From Lachnospiraceae bacterium UBA1759 (GTDB taxonomy: Bacteria > Bacillota > Clostridia > Lachnospirales > Lachnospiraceae), in assembly GCA_002315555.1 (NCBI GenBank), contig DCHF01000029.1:1-28645 (forward strand): a stretch of 28,645 bases of DNA, given 5' to 3'. Positions 1-6,571 of this stretch are shown in pieces. A program made the translations under genes and the position numbers. Position 1 is the stretch's first letter. Each line of letters begins with the position of its first letter. The notes beneath the pieces are model-generated. The model saw only the letters and a program-made list of their open reading frames with translations. It made no database searches and had not been told where the DNA came from.

Positions 1-298
1 TCTTGTACATGTTCGGGATCATCAGCAGAAGACCCTGGGAAGCGGTGTAGGTGGTGGTCATAGCACCGGCAGCAAGGGAACCGTGAACGGTACCGGATGC
101 ACCAGCTTCAGACTGCATTTCTGCTACCTTGACGGTCGTACCGAAGATGTTTTTTCTTCCGGTTGCGGACCACTGGTCAACGTAGTCGGCCATCGGGCTG
201 GACGGGGTGATCGGGTAGATACCGGCTACTTCCGTAAACGCATAGGATACGTGAGCGGCAGCAGTATTACCGTCCATGGTAATCTTTTTTCTAGCCAT
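1..298 (-). CDS. nifJ: Pyruvate:ferredoxin (flavodoxin) oxidoreductase, N-terminal part; 3' end beyond the window
   Basis: This is the first 99 residues of a PFOR. The family oxidatively decarboxylates pyruvate to acetyl-CoA and CO2 and passes electrons to ferredoxin or flavodoxin in the cytoplasm. The reading frame starts MARKKITMDGNTAAAH and contains the domain I signature VAGIYPITPSSPMAD, followed by MQSEAGASGTVHG and TASQGLLLMIPNMYK, all typical of the pyruvate-binding domain. The start ATG (296-298, read leftward) lies a few bases from a GGAGGAAAT ribosome binding site at about 302-310. A consensus-like promoter (396-424) and a structured leader (322-377) lie upstream. The gene is divergent from an AraC-type regulator. 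The ferredoxin at 15860-16030 is a plausible electron acceptor (inference). Truncation is only by the window edge. Confidence 0.95.
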   Translation of the reverse strand, partial: MARKKITMDGNTAAAHVSYAFTEVAGIYPITPSSPMADYVDQWSATGRKNIFGTTVKVAEMQSEAGASGTVHGSLAAGAMTTTYTASQGLLLMIPNMYK

Positions 299-321
299 TA
301 GATTTCCTCCTTGTATTTATG

Positions 322-377
322 TCATGCCGCAGCACTTTGTGCCCTTTTTTAGGGCACTTGACGCCCTGATGGCATGA
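322..377 (-). promoter_or_regulatory. Structured nifJ leader or operator: nested inverted repeats
   Basis: Between the predicted nifJ start site (about 389) and its RBS lie nested inverted repeats. The outer arms are TCATGCC (322-328) and GGCATGA (371-377). The inner arms are GTGCCCT and AGGGCAC around an A/T loop (339-357). In the RNA sense the same bases can also form AGGGC/GCCCU plus GCAC/GUGC, which exclude the inner stem. The block could be a protein operator overlapping early transcribed sequence or a cis-acting RNA. It matches no riboswitch class I can name. Confidence 0.5.
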
Positions 378-395
378 TAACATATCTAATTTAAC

Positions 396-424
396 ATTAT
401 AGGCATCTTCCGTTATTTTTTCAA
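396..424 (-). promoter_or_regulatory. Promoter of nifJ
   Basis: Read leftward, TTGAAA (419-424) and TATAAT (396-401) are separated by exactly 17 bases, a near-consensus vegetative promoter. It would start transcription near 389 and give a leader of about 90 nt. Confidence 0.8.
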
Positions 425-439
425 CTTGTTTTTTGATTT

Positions 440-457
440 CTTTTCCGTTCGGGAAAG
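440..457. promoter_or_regulatory. Imperfect palindrome between the divergent nifJ and AraC promoters
   Basis: CTTTTCC (440-446) and GGGAAAG (451-457) form a 7-pair imperfect inverted repeat around GTTC. It sits between the two outward-facing -35 boxes (419-424 and 458-463). The position suits an operator shared by the two promoters, but no regulator consensus is recognised. Confidence 0.3.
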
Positions 458-486
458 TTGACTTTTCAAGGTTTTTATCCTAAACT
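458..486 (+). promoter_or_regulatory. Promoter of the AraC-type regulator
   Basis: TTGACT (458-463), a 17-base spacer and TAAACT (481-486). The -10 box overlaps an in-frame TTG at 486, which rules out that upstream codon as the translation start and supports the ATG at 513. Confidence 0.65.
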
Positions 487-512
487 TGAATGATAAGAAA
501 AGAGGTGTGTCA

Positions 513-1298
513 ATGATCACGGTGAACTATACAGGCTACAATGTTGAAGAAGAAAACTACGCCAGAATATTCAGACCGATGGGAAGCGGAGCGTATACCT
601 TCGTTTTCTTTGTCACGCCCATGCACGTGTATCTGGAAGACTCCATCGAGGTCGCCATGCCGGGTTCCTGCCTGTTCTATGGCCCGGAGGATATCCAGGA
701 TTACAGCGCCATCCGCGATTTCCGCGCCAGCACGGTGCAGTTCAGTGCCCGCCCGGCGGATCTTAAAAAGTACGGCATTCAGACCATGAAGCTCATGACG
801 CCGGATTGTGCGGATGCCATCGATGACCTCCTGAAGGAGATCAACAGCGAGTTCTTCACCCGCGATGTTTTCTACGAGGAGCGTACTGCTTCCCTGCTCG
901 AGGAGATCCTGATCCAGATTGCCCGCGAAAACACGGAAACGCGCCTGAACGAGCAGGCCGGAAGACCGTTATACGATCTTTTCTGCCAGGCTCGTTACAC
1001 CATCCTGTCCAACTGCGACAAGGAATGGGCCTCCACGAACATGTGCCAGATGGTCTCTCTGAGCCGCAGCCAGTTCTACAAGTATTATGATGACTTTTTC
1101 GGCGTTTCCCCGATGGCCGACCTTGCCGGCGCACGCATCGAAAAGGCCAAGTACCTCCTGACCAACAAGCATCTGCAGGTCTCCGAGGTCGCCAAGCTCT
1201 GTGGCTATGCAAGCATCCATCACTTCTCGCGCACCTTCAAGGAGCACACCGGTTATTCACCGCTGGCTTACGTAAAGAAGACCACCTTGTCCGAATAA
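513..1298 (+). CDS. AraC family transcriptional regulator
   Basis: A 261-residue DNA-binding regulator. The C-terminal part (roughly residues 165-257) holds the two helix-turn-helix motifs of the AraC/XylS family: LSRSQFYKYYDDFFGVSP and later LQVSEVAKLCGYASIHHFSR followed by FKEHTGYSPLAYVKK. The N-terminal half looks like a cupin-type ligand-sensing domain of the kind fused in this family, although its ligand cannot be read. The start at 513 follows an AGAGGTG ribosome binding site; the in-frame TTG at 486 lies inside the -10 box. The gene is divergent from nifJ, so PFOR is an obvious candidate target (inference). Its last 31 bases overlap antisense with the 3' end of the helicase gene, and its terminator lies inside that gene. 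Confidence 0.93.
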   Translation: MITVNYTGYNVEEENYARIFRPMGSGAYTFVFFVTPMHVYLEDSIEVAMPGSCLFYGPEDIQDYSAIRDFRASTVQFSARPADLKKYGIQTMKLMTPDCADAIDDLLKEINSEFFTRDVFYEERTASLLEEILIQIARENTETRLNEQAGRPLYDLFCQARYTILSNCDKEWASTNMCQMVSLSRSQFYKYYDDFFGVSPMADLAGARIEKAKYLLTNKHLQVSEVAKLCGYASIHHFSRTFKEHTGYSPLAYVKKTTLSE

Positions 1299-3127
1299 CG
1301 GACCTCTTTTAAAAAGCGACTGTCCTCCATCTTTTTCCCGTATCGTTCCGACACGGAAAAAAGGTGGAGTTTTTTTATGGCCCGCGTCATCCCCACGTAA
1401 AACATACGCCGTTCCTCCTCGAGCGCCTCCGGATCCGTGGATTTTTCATGCGGAATGACCCGCTCGTTGACGTCCAGAATGAATACCGTATCGTACTCGA
1501 GGCCCTTGGATGCATGCAGGGTCGATACCATCACCTTTCCCGCGGGCATCTCCCCGCGATCGCGCAGTGTATCGTCCAGTTTACGCGTATACGCCGCGAT
1601 GTGCGCATACCAGTCCGGGATGTTCCCGTACTCTTTCGCGCTCTCCTGCACCGCGTCCAGGACGCGCAGAAGCTCCGCGATGTCACGCCCTTTTTCTTCC
1701 GCCTCCTCCTGCACGTAAGCATCGTATCCGAGGCCCTTCCGGATATAATTGATCATCGCAAAGGGTGTTTTCAGCTGCGAAAGAAGCTGAAGCTGAAGTT
1801 CAAATGCCTTCAGCCGCTTTCCCATCCAGTTCCGCTCCGGGTCCTCTGCGAGGGTCGATGCCATCGCCGGAAGATCCACCACGGGCAGGCGCAGATCCTC
1901 CCGCCGGATCCCGCGCACCGGACAGTTCATGAACTTCAGGAAGTTCTCGCGGGTACGGTTTCCGGTCACGTAATTCAGATAACCGAAGACCGGCCGGCAC
2001 ACATAATGCCGGAAGATGTTGGGGACCTTGTCCCGGGTGACAAAGGGAATCCCGCGTTCAACAAACACGCTCAGAATCCGGGAGGCGCCGTGATTGGTCC
2101 GTACAAGGACGGCCACGCGTTCAAGCGGCGTCCCCTCCTTCTCCTCCGCGCGGATCCGCTCCGCAGTCTCTTCACACTCTTCGGCCTCGTCGCGAAAGCG
2201 GCGGATCACAACTTCGCCGTGCCCCTTTCGTCCTGTGCGGAGCTTTTTGGGGTAACGCGCGCGGTTTTGCCGGATCACCGCGGACGCCGCATTCACGATT
2301 TCCTCCACCGAGCGGTAATTGGTCTCCAACCGGATCACCTTCGCCTTTCGGTACTCCTTCGGAAACCGCAGCATGATCTCCGGCTGCGCACCGCGGAAAC
2401 GATAAATGGACTGATCGTCATCGCCGACGATGAACAGGTTGTCAAGCGGCGCGGCAAGCAGCTTGACCGTCTCAAACTGCACGAGATTCACGTCCTGGAA
2501 CTCATCGACCATGATATAGCGGAATTTGTTCCGCCACCGTTCAAGAACGCCGGGCTTTTCATTGAACAGCTTCCATGTGAGGACCAGCATGTCATCAAAG
2601 TCCAGGCGGCCGCTCCGGTGCACCTCGCGCTCGTAGCGGGTCAAAACCTCGGGCATATGGATCTGCCGGCCGCCGTACGTACTCTCAGCGGGGTCCAGCC
2701 GATTATTCTTGATCCGGGAGATCTCGGACAGCAGACCGGACAGGATCTCCGCATCAAACTCGAGCTGCGGGTACAGGGATCGGAGGATGCTGCTCAAAAG
2801 ATTCAGGCGCTCGCCGTCCTTCAGGATACCATCGGCGGTGAAGCCGTATTCCTGACGAAGGATCCGGAAAAAGACCGAATGGAAGGTCCCGAAGATCACG
2901 CCATCCTTTTCTCCGTTCCGTTTCAAATAACGGCTCTCCATTTCCGCCGCTGCTGCGCGGGTGAAGGTGATGACCAGAATGCTTTCCGGATCGATGCCCC
3001 TCTCCTTTACCAGATAATGCACGCGTTCCGTGACCACGGCCGTTTTGCCCGCGCCGGGCCCCGCGATGACCATACACGGCCCCTCGGCATGCCGGATCGC
3101 CGTCAGTTGATCGCTGCTGTAATTCAT
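1268..3127 (-). CDS. Superfamily 1 ATP-dependent DNA helicase, UvrD/PcrA/Rep-like, short form
   Basis: A 619-residue 3'-5' DNA helicase. All SF1A motifs are visible in order: Walker A GPGAGKT (residues 23-29), motif Ia ITFTRAAA, Walker B MVDEFQD (about 210), motif III GDDDQSIYRFRGA (about 235), motif IV LETNYRS, motif V STLHASKGLEYD and motif VI RRMFYVGMTRA near residue 590. The protein ends about 35 residues after motif VI, so it lacks the long C-terminal extension and Tudor-like domain of PcrA/UvrD (usually over 700 residues). Replication restart or repair is the likely role, but the exact paralogue cannot be assigned. The start ATG at 3127 has an AAAGGAG RBS. The 3' end overlaps the AraC gene antisense and contains that gene's terminator. 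No clear own promoter was found. Confidence 0.93.
   Translation of the reverse strand: MNYSSDQLTAIRHAEGPCMVIAGPGAGKTAVVTERVHYLVKERGIDPESILVITFTRAAAAEMESRYLKRNGEKDGVIFGTFHSVFFRILRQEYGFTADGILKDGERLNLLSSILRSLYPQLEFDAEILSGLLSEISRIKNNRLDPAESTYGGRQIHMPEVLTRYEREVHRSGRLDFDDMLVLTWKLFNEKPGVLERWRNKFRYIMVDEFQDVNLVQFETVKLLAAPLDNLFIVGDDDQSIYRFRGAQPEIMLRFPKEYRKAKVIRLETNYRSVEEIVNAASAVIRQNRARYPKKLRTGRKGHGEVVIRRFRDEAEECEETAERIRAEEKEGTPLERVAVLVRTNHGASRILSVFVERGIPFVTRDKVPNIFRHYVCRPVFGYLNYVTGNRTRENFLKFMNCPVRGIRREDLRLPVVDLPAMASTLAEDPERNWMGKRLKAFELQLQLLSQLKTPFAMINYIRKGLGYDAYVQEEAEEKGRDIAELLRVLDAVQESAKEYGNIPDWYAHIAAYTRKLDDTLRDRGEMPAGKVMVSTLHASKGLEYDTVFILDVNERVIPHEKSTDPEALEEERRMFYVGMTRAIKKLHLFSVSERYGKKMEDSRFLKEVRYSDKVVFFT
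1325..1376 (+). terminator. Intrinsic terminator of the AraC gene, embedded in the helicase coding sequence
   Basis: CTCCA...CTTTTT...CCGT pairs with ACGG...AAAAAG...TGGAG (1325-1369), followed by seven T (1370-1376) on the plus strand, 27 bases past the AraC stop. On the other strand the same bases encode residues near the C-terminus of the helicase (around LFSVSERYGKK). Confidence 0.7.
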
Positions 3128-3153
3128 AAATGCTCCTTTCGGGTGAGATGAGT

Positions 3154-3179
3154 CTGAAGCGGATCTGTGGCCGCTTCAG
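3154..3179. repeat. Inverted repeat in the helicase 5' leader
   Basis: CTGAAGCGG (3154-3162) and CCGCTTCAG (3171-3179) are perfect 9-base arms around an 8-base loop, about 27 bases upstream of the helicase start. There is no T-tract on the minus side, so it is not a classical terminator for gltX. A leader hairpin is the simplest reading. Confidence 0.5.
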
Positions 3180-3258
3180 AAAGATATGGGGGTTTTTGTT
3201 TTGGTTTTTCCGAGATATGTGAGAATGGTTTTGTGTATGATTTTCCCTTGAAATGACT

Positions 3259-3284
3259 CACGGCGCCGCTTTCGCGACGCCGTG
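3259..3284 (-). terminator. GNRA-capped GC-rich hairpin downstream of gltX, probable 3' end structure
   Basis: On the minus strand CACGGCGTCGC and GCGGCGCCGTG pair over 11 positions (one G-U) around a GAAA tetraloop, about 50 bases after the gltX stop. It lacks a T-tract, so it could be a weak terminator or an mRNA 3'-end stabiliser. The remaining gltX-helicase gap (3128-3333) otherwise shows only T/G-rich sequence and no convincing promoter. Confidence 0.4.
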
Positions 3285-3333
3285 TTGTTTATGAAATGAT
3301 TGGACCCTTCCGGATCCCGCTGTATCGATTTAA

Positions 3334-4788
3334 TCAGGAAAGCTTTTCGATGGCCGCCTGAATACGCTTAACGGATTCCTCTTTTCCGAGGATCTCCATC
3401 AGTTCCGTAGCACCGCCCGGAGTCATCTGCAGACCGGAGACCGCGGTACGGATCGGCCACATAACGTAGCCGTTCTTGTAGCCTTTCTCCGCGACGAATG
3501 CGGAAAGGCGTGCATAAAGCGCGTCATTGGAATAGTCCTCCTGTTCCTCAAGGATCGGCAGGACCTCCTTCAGCACTTCCAGAGAAGACTCAAGCGTGGT
3601 CTTCATCTTCTTGTGAACATACATCTCGCTGTCGTATTCCGGAACTTCCTCAAAGAACGCGATCTTTTCCGGGATGTCCGGGAAGACTTCAATACGGGTC
3701 TTCATCATCATTGCGATCTTGTTGACGTCCACGTCCTTCGTGACAGCCTTCTTCACGAACGGAACCGCAAGCTCCAGGTAAGCGGCATCGTCCATCTTCT
3801 TGATATATTCGCTGTTCATCCACTTCAGCTTGGTGTAGTCAAAGACTGCCGGAGACTTGCTGATGTGACGGTAATCGAACTTCTCGATCAGCTCCTGCAG
3901 GGTCATGATCTCGGTGTTATCCTCCGGGGACCAACCCAGAAGTGCTACAAAGTTGACGACCGCTTCCGTAACAAAGCCCTGGTCGATCAGGTCTTCAAAG
4001 GAAGAGTGACCGCTTCTCTTGGAAAGCTTCTTGTGCTCTTCATCGGTGATCAGCGGGCAATGGACATAGACCGGAACCTCCCAGCCAAAGGCATCATACA
4101 GACGATTGTACTTCGGGCTTGAGGACAGGTATTCGTTACCGCGGACAACGTGCGTGATGCCCATCAGATGGTCATCGACAACATTTGCGAAATTATAGGT
4201 CGGGAAACCGTCGGACTTGATCAGGACCATGTCATCCAGTTCGCTGTTGTCTACGGTGATGTCGCCGTAGATCTCATCATGGAAGGTCGTGGTACCGGTG
4301 GTCGGGTTGTTCTGACGGATGACATACGGCTTGCCCGCTGCGAGGTTGGCTTCGACCTCCTCCTTGGAAAGGCTCAGGCAATGCTTGTCGTATACGCGGA
4401 TCTCCTTGCCGTCCTCACCGACGGAGGTACGCAGGGAATTCAAACGCTCTTCATCGCAGAAGCAGTAATAGGCTTCCCCTTTTTCGATGAGCTTCTTTGC
4501 ATATTCCAGATAAATACCGGAGGCCTGACGCTCGGATTGAACGTACGGACCGCAGCCGCCGTCCTTATCCGGGCCTTCATCGTGGATCAGGCCGGTCTTC
4601 TGCATGGTTCTGTAAATAATATCGACCGCACCTTCCACCAGACGCTCCTGGTCCGTATCCTCAATGCGGAGAAGGAAATCACCGTTCTCATGCTTGGTGA
4701 TCAGGTAGGCATACAGTGCCGTTCTTAAGTTACCGACATGCATGCGGCCGGTCGGGCTCGGTGCAAAACGTGTTCTGACTTTACTCAT
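3334..4788 (-). CDS. gltX: Glutamyl-tRNA synthetase
   Basis: A 484-residue class I aminoacyl-tRNA synthetase that charges tRNA-Glu in the cytoplasm. In many Firmicutes it also misacylates tRNA-Gln for later amidation. The N-terminus reads MSKVRTRFAPSPTGRMHVGN, giving the HIGH-like motif HVGN at residues 17-20. The KMSKS-like loop is KKLSKRSG near residue 257. The C-terminal anticodon-binding region and the length are normal. Start ATG 4788 follows an AGAGGATAAG ribosome binding site. The gene lies 50 bases after the DUF624 gene on the same strand and is probably read from the promoter at 5655-5683. Confidence 0.97.
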   Translation of the reverse strand: MSKVRTRFAPSPTGRMHVGNLRTALYAYLITKHENGDFLLRIEDTDQERLVEGAVDIIYRTMQKTGLIHDEGPDKDGGCGPYVQSERQASGIYLEYAKKLIEKGEAYYCFCDEERLNSLRTSVGEDGKEIRVYDKHCLSLSKEEVEANLAAGKPYVIRQNNPTTGTTTFHDEIYGDITVDNSELDDMVLIKSDGFPTYNFANVVDDHLMGITHVVRGNEYLSSSPKYNRLYDAFGWEVPVYVHCPLITDEEHKKLSKRSGHSSFEDLIDQGFVTEAVVNFVALLGWSPEDNTEIMTLQELIEKFDYRHISKSPAVFDYTKLKWMNSEYIKKMDDAAYLELAVPFVKKAVTKDVDVNKIAMMMKTRIEVFPDIPEKIAFFEEVPEYDSEMYVHKKMKTTLESSLEVLKEVLPILEEQEDYSNDALYARLSAFVAEKGYKNGYVMWPIRTAVSGLQMTPGGATELMEILGKEESVKRIQAAIEKLS

Positions 4789-4838
4789 TCTTATCCTCTT
4801 TCTAACTCTTCTTTTCTTTGAAGCTGATTATTTCCCTG

Positions 4839-5615
4839 TTATTCGGCATCCTCTGCCTTATCAACAACTTCCTCCGCTGCGTCAATGACCTCTTCCGCTG
4901 CATCTGCCGCTTCATCAAAAGCCTCGATCACAGGCGTTTCATCGGAGATCTCTTCATCCGGGATCTCCCACGCATCCGGATCGTTGTTCGTGTCATCGAC
5001 ACCGTTTGCGGCATCGATATACGGCTTCAGTACGTGATTCAGCACATAGGAGTCCAGATAGACCACAAGACCGTAACCGATGATCAGTAACGGATAGAAC
5101 TGCACGAAGAAGATCACGAAAATGACCGCTGCAAGAATAAAGATCATCAGCACCGTCCAGCCGAGGTGACGGATGGACAGGAAGAATGAATTCACGATCA
5201 GCTTGATCGTCTTGTTGTCAAAACGGGCAAGCAGTGCAAATACGTACTGGATCATAAAGGTGTACAGCATCAGGCAGGCAATGGAGATGCCGCGCACGAC
5301 GCCCCAGAACGTACCGTCCAGCGAGCCGTAGAAACGCACAGCAAAAAAGAGAAGTCCGCCAACGACCAGCACCAGAAGCCCCAGTCCGACGCCCTGTTTC
5401 AGGTTCTGCTTGAAGGACTTGAAGAAATCCTTCACGTAATGAGAACCTTCATCGGCCGTGTCCTTCATCAGTGCATAATACAGTGCCGTCGTGGACGCAC
5501 CGAATGTAACGATGGGTAAACTGCAGACCAACCAGCAGATATTCAGCACCGTTGCATCCACCAGCTTGCCGATGAACTGCCATACCGGGTTATTCATATC
5601 AAAAATCTTGCTCAT
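4839..5615 (-). CDS. DUF624 (YesL-like) integral membrane protein
   Basis: A 258-residue membrane protein. The opening (FDMNNPVWQFIGKLVDATVL, then NICWLVCSLPIVTFGASTTA) is the recognisable start of the DUF624/YesL family, whose biochemical role is not established. In Bacillus, YesL is linked to carbohydrate-uptake loci. About four to five hydrophobic segments can be seen, at roughly residues 15-40, 75-95, 105-130 and 150-190. The C-terminal 50 residues are strongly acidic and repetitive (AADAAEEVIDAAEEVVDKAE), probably a soluble, possibly coiled, tail. Start ATG 5615 has an AGAGG RBS. A strong promoter lies at 5655-5683, and gltX follows after 50 bases. Nothing in the context links it to a particular sugar. 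Confidence 0.85.
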   Translation of the reverse strand: MSKIFDMNNPVWQFIGKLVDATVLNICWLVCSLPIVTFGASTTALYYALMKDTADEGSHYVKDFFKSFKQNLKQGVGLGLLVLVVGGLLFFAVRFYGSLDGTFWGVVRGISIACLMLYTFMIQYVFALLARFDNKTIKLIVNSFFLSIRHLGWTVLMIFILAAVIFVIFFVQFYPLLIIGYGLVVYLDSYVLNHVLKPYIDAANGVDDTNNDPDAWEIPDEEISDETPVIEAFDEAADAAEEVIDAAEEVVDKAEDAE

Positions 5616-5654
5616 AAATACCTCTTATCATCTAAACCGATTTCAAGTCATTAC

Positions 5655-5683
5655 ATTATATCCCAATTCCACGGCAAGGTCAA
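5655..5683 (-). promoter_or_regulatory. Promoter of the DUF624-gltX unit
   Basis: Read leftward, TTGACC (5678-5683), 17 bases and TATAAT (5655-5660), about 40 bases before the DUF624 start. The opposite side of this gap (5684-5792) has TATGAT at about 5745, a possible weak -10 for the rightward gene, without a clear -35. Confidence 0.85.
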
Positions 5684-5792
5684 TATGACGGCGCGCGGTC
5701 ACAGAAACTTCACGACTTCGGATATTTATTTTTACCGCCGACTATGATAAACTGGTTTCATAAAGAAATCTAACAGAACGCAGGTAAACGAT

Positions 5793-6506
5793 ATGGCTAA
5801 TATTTACGGCGACGAAAAAAAGAACGGCGCGCGTGCCCAGTGGGAGAAAATGAAAGACGCCCCGATGAAGGACAAGATCCAGTACATCATTCAGTACTAC
5901 GGAATTGCGATAGTCCTTACGATCATCGGTCTTTGGATGGTCACCTCACTGGTAAAAAACATCATTTACAATTCCGTGCCGAACATTATCGCCGGTGAGT
6001 TCTATTCCTACTCCATCAGCGAAACGGACGGTTATGAAGAACTTCGTCTCAAGATCTGTGAAAAGATGGGCGTCGAGGAATCCGGGTATCATATCGATAT
6101 CGGCGGTATTGCTTATGCTTCGGATAATGCGGAGCAGGCAATGACCCAGCTTCAGAAGATCATGGCCCGCATGTCCGCCGGAGATCTGGATTTCCTGGTC
6201 GGAACGTCGGACTTTATGACCGGCTACATGTACAACGGCGAGGATCAGGACGATCCGGAGTATCCGTTTGAGGACCTCAGCACGATCCTTCCCGCAGAGC
6301 TCTTCGAAAAGCTCGATTCCGAAGGCCGCATCCTCTATTACAAAGCTGCCTCGGGCGATATTCCCTTCGCGGTCTCGCTCTCGAACTCTTACATTTCAAG
6401 ACTTCTGGACATCCCGGACGGTATTGAGAACTACGCAAGCTTTGTTGTGACCGGTAAGAACCGCGAGGCATTCGCGGCAATGCTGGAAGTCATGCTTGAA
6501 AACTGA
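5793..6506 (+). CDS. Single-pass membrane protein of unknown function
   Basis: A 237-residue protein that I do not recognise as a named family. A charged N-terminal segment of about 35 residues (WEKMKDAPMKDKIQYIIQYY) precedes one membrane helix (GIAIVLTIIGLWMVTSLV, about residues 37-55). An extracytoplasmic domain of about 180 residues follows, acidic and without cysteines except one near residue 88. The topology would be N-in, C-out. Small Lachnospiraceae membrane proteins of this layout are known to me only as hypotheticals. Start ATG 5793 has a modest AGGT ribosome binding site. The gene stands alone between a divergent DUF624 gene and a convergent SIS gene, and is closed by a bidirectional terminator. 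Confidence 0.75.
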   Translation: MANIYGDEKKNGARAQWEKMKDAPMKDKIQYIIQYYGIAIVLTIIGLWMVTSLVKNIIYNSVPNIIAGEFYSYSISETDGYEELRLKICEKMGVEESGYHIDIGGIAYASDNAEQAMTQLQKIMARMSAGDLDFLVGTSDFMTGYMYNGEDQDDPEYPFEDLSTILPAELFEKLDSEGRILYYKAASGDIPFAVSLSNSYISRLLDIPDGIENYASFVVTGKNREAFAAMLEVMLEN

Positions 6507-6521
6507 TGCCAAAAAAAGACG

Positions 6522-6570
6522 AAAGGCTGTGAAAACGCTCCCTTGAGAGCCCGTTTTCACAGCCTTTTTT
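6522..6570. terminator. Bidirectional intrinsic terminator between convergent genes
   Basis: AAAGGCTGTGAAAACG (6522-6537) pairs perfectly over 16 bases with 6552-6567. T-rich runs follow on the plus strand (6565-6570) and, read leftward, after the stem (A-rich 6511-6517 on plus). It serves the membrane protein gene at 5793 and the SIS gene ending at 6572. Confidence 0.9.
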
Positions 6571-6571
6571 A

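Noticed and set aside
83..301. Rightward frame of 72 codons over the start of nifJ
   Set aside because: It is antisense to the conserved PFOR domain I and ends in the nifJ start region.
1364..3151. 595-codon rightward open frame opposite the helicase
   Set aside because: It is an antisense shadow of a gene with all SF1 helicase motifs, has no RBS or recognisable domain, and arises from the high G+C codon pattern.
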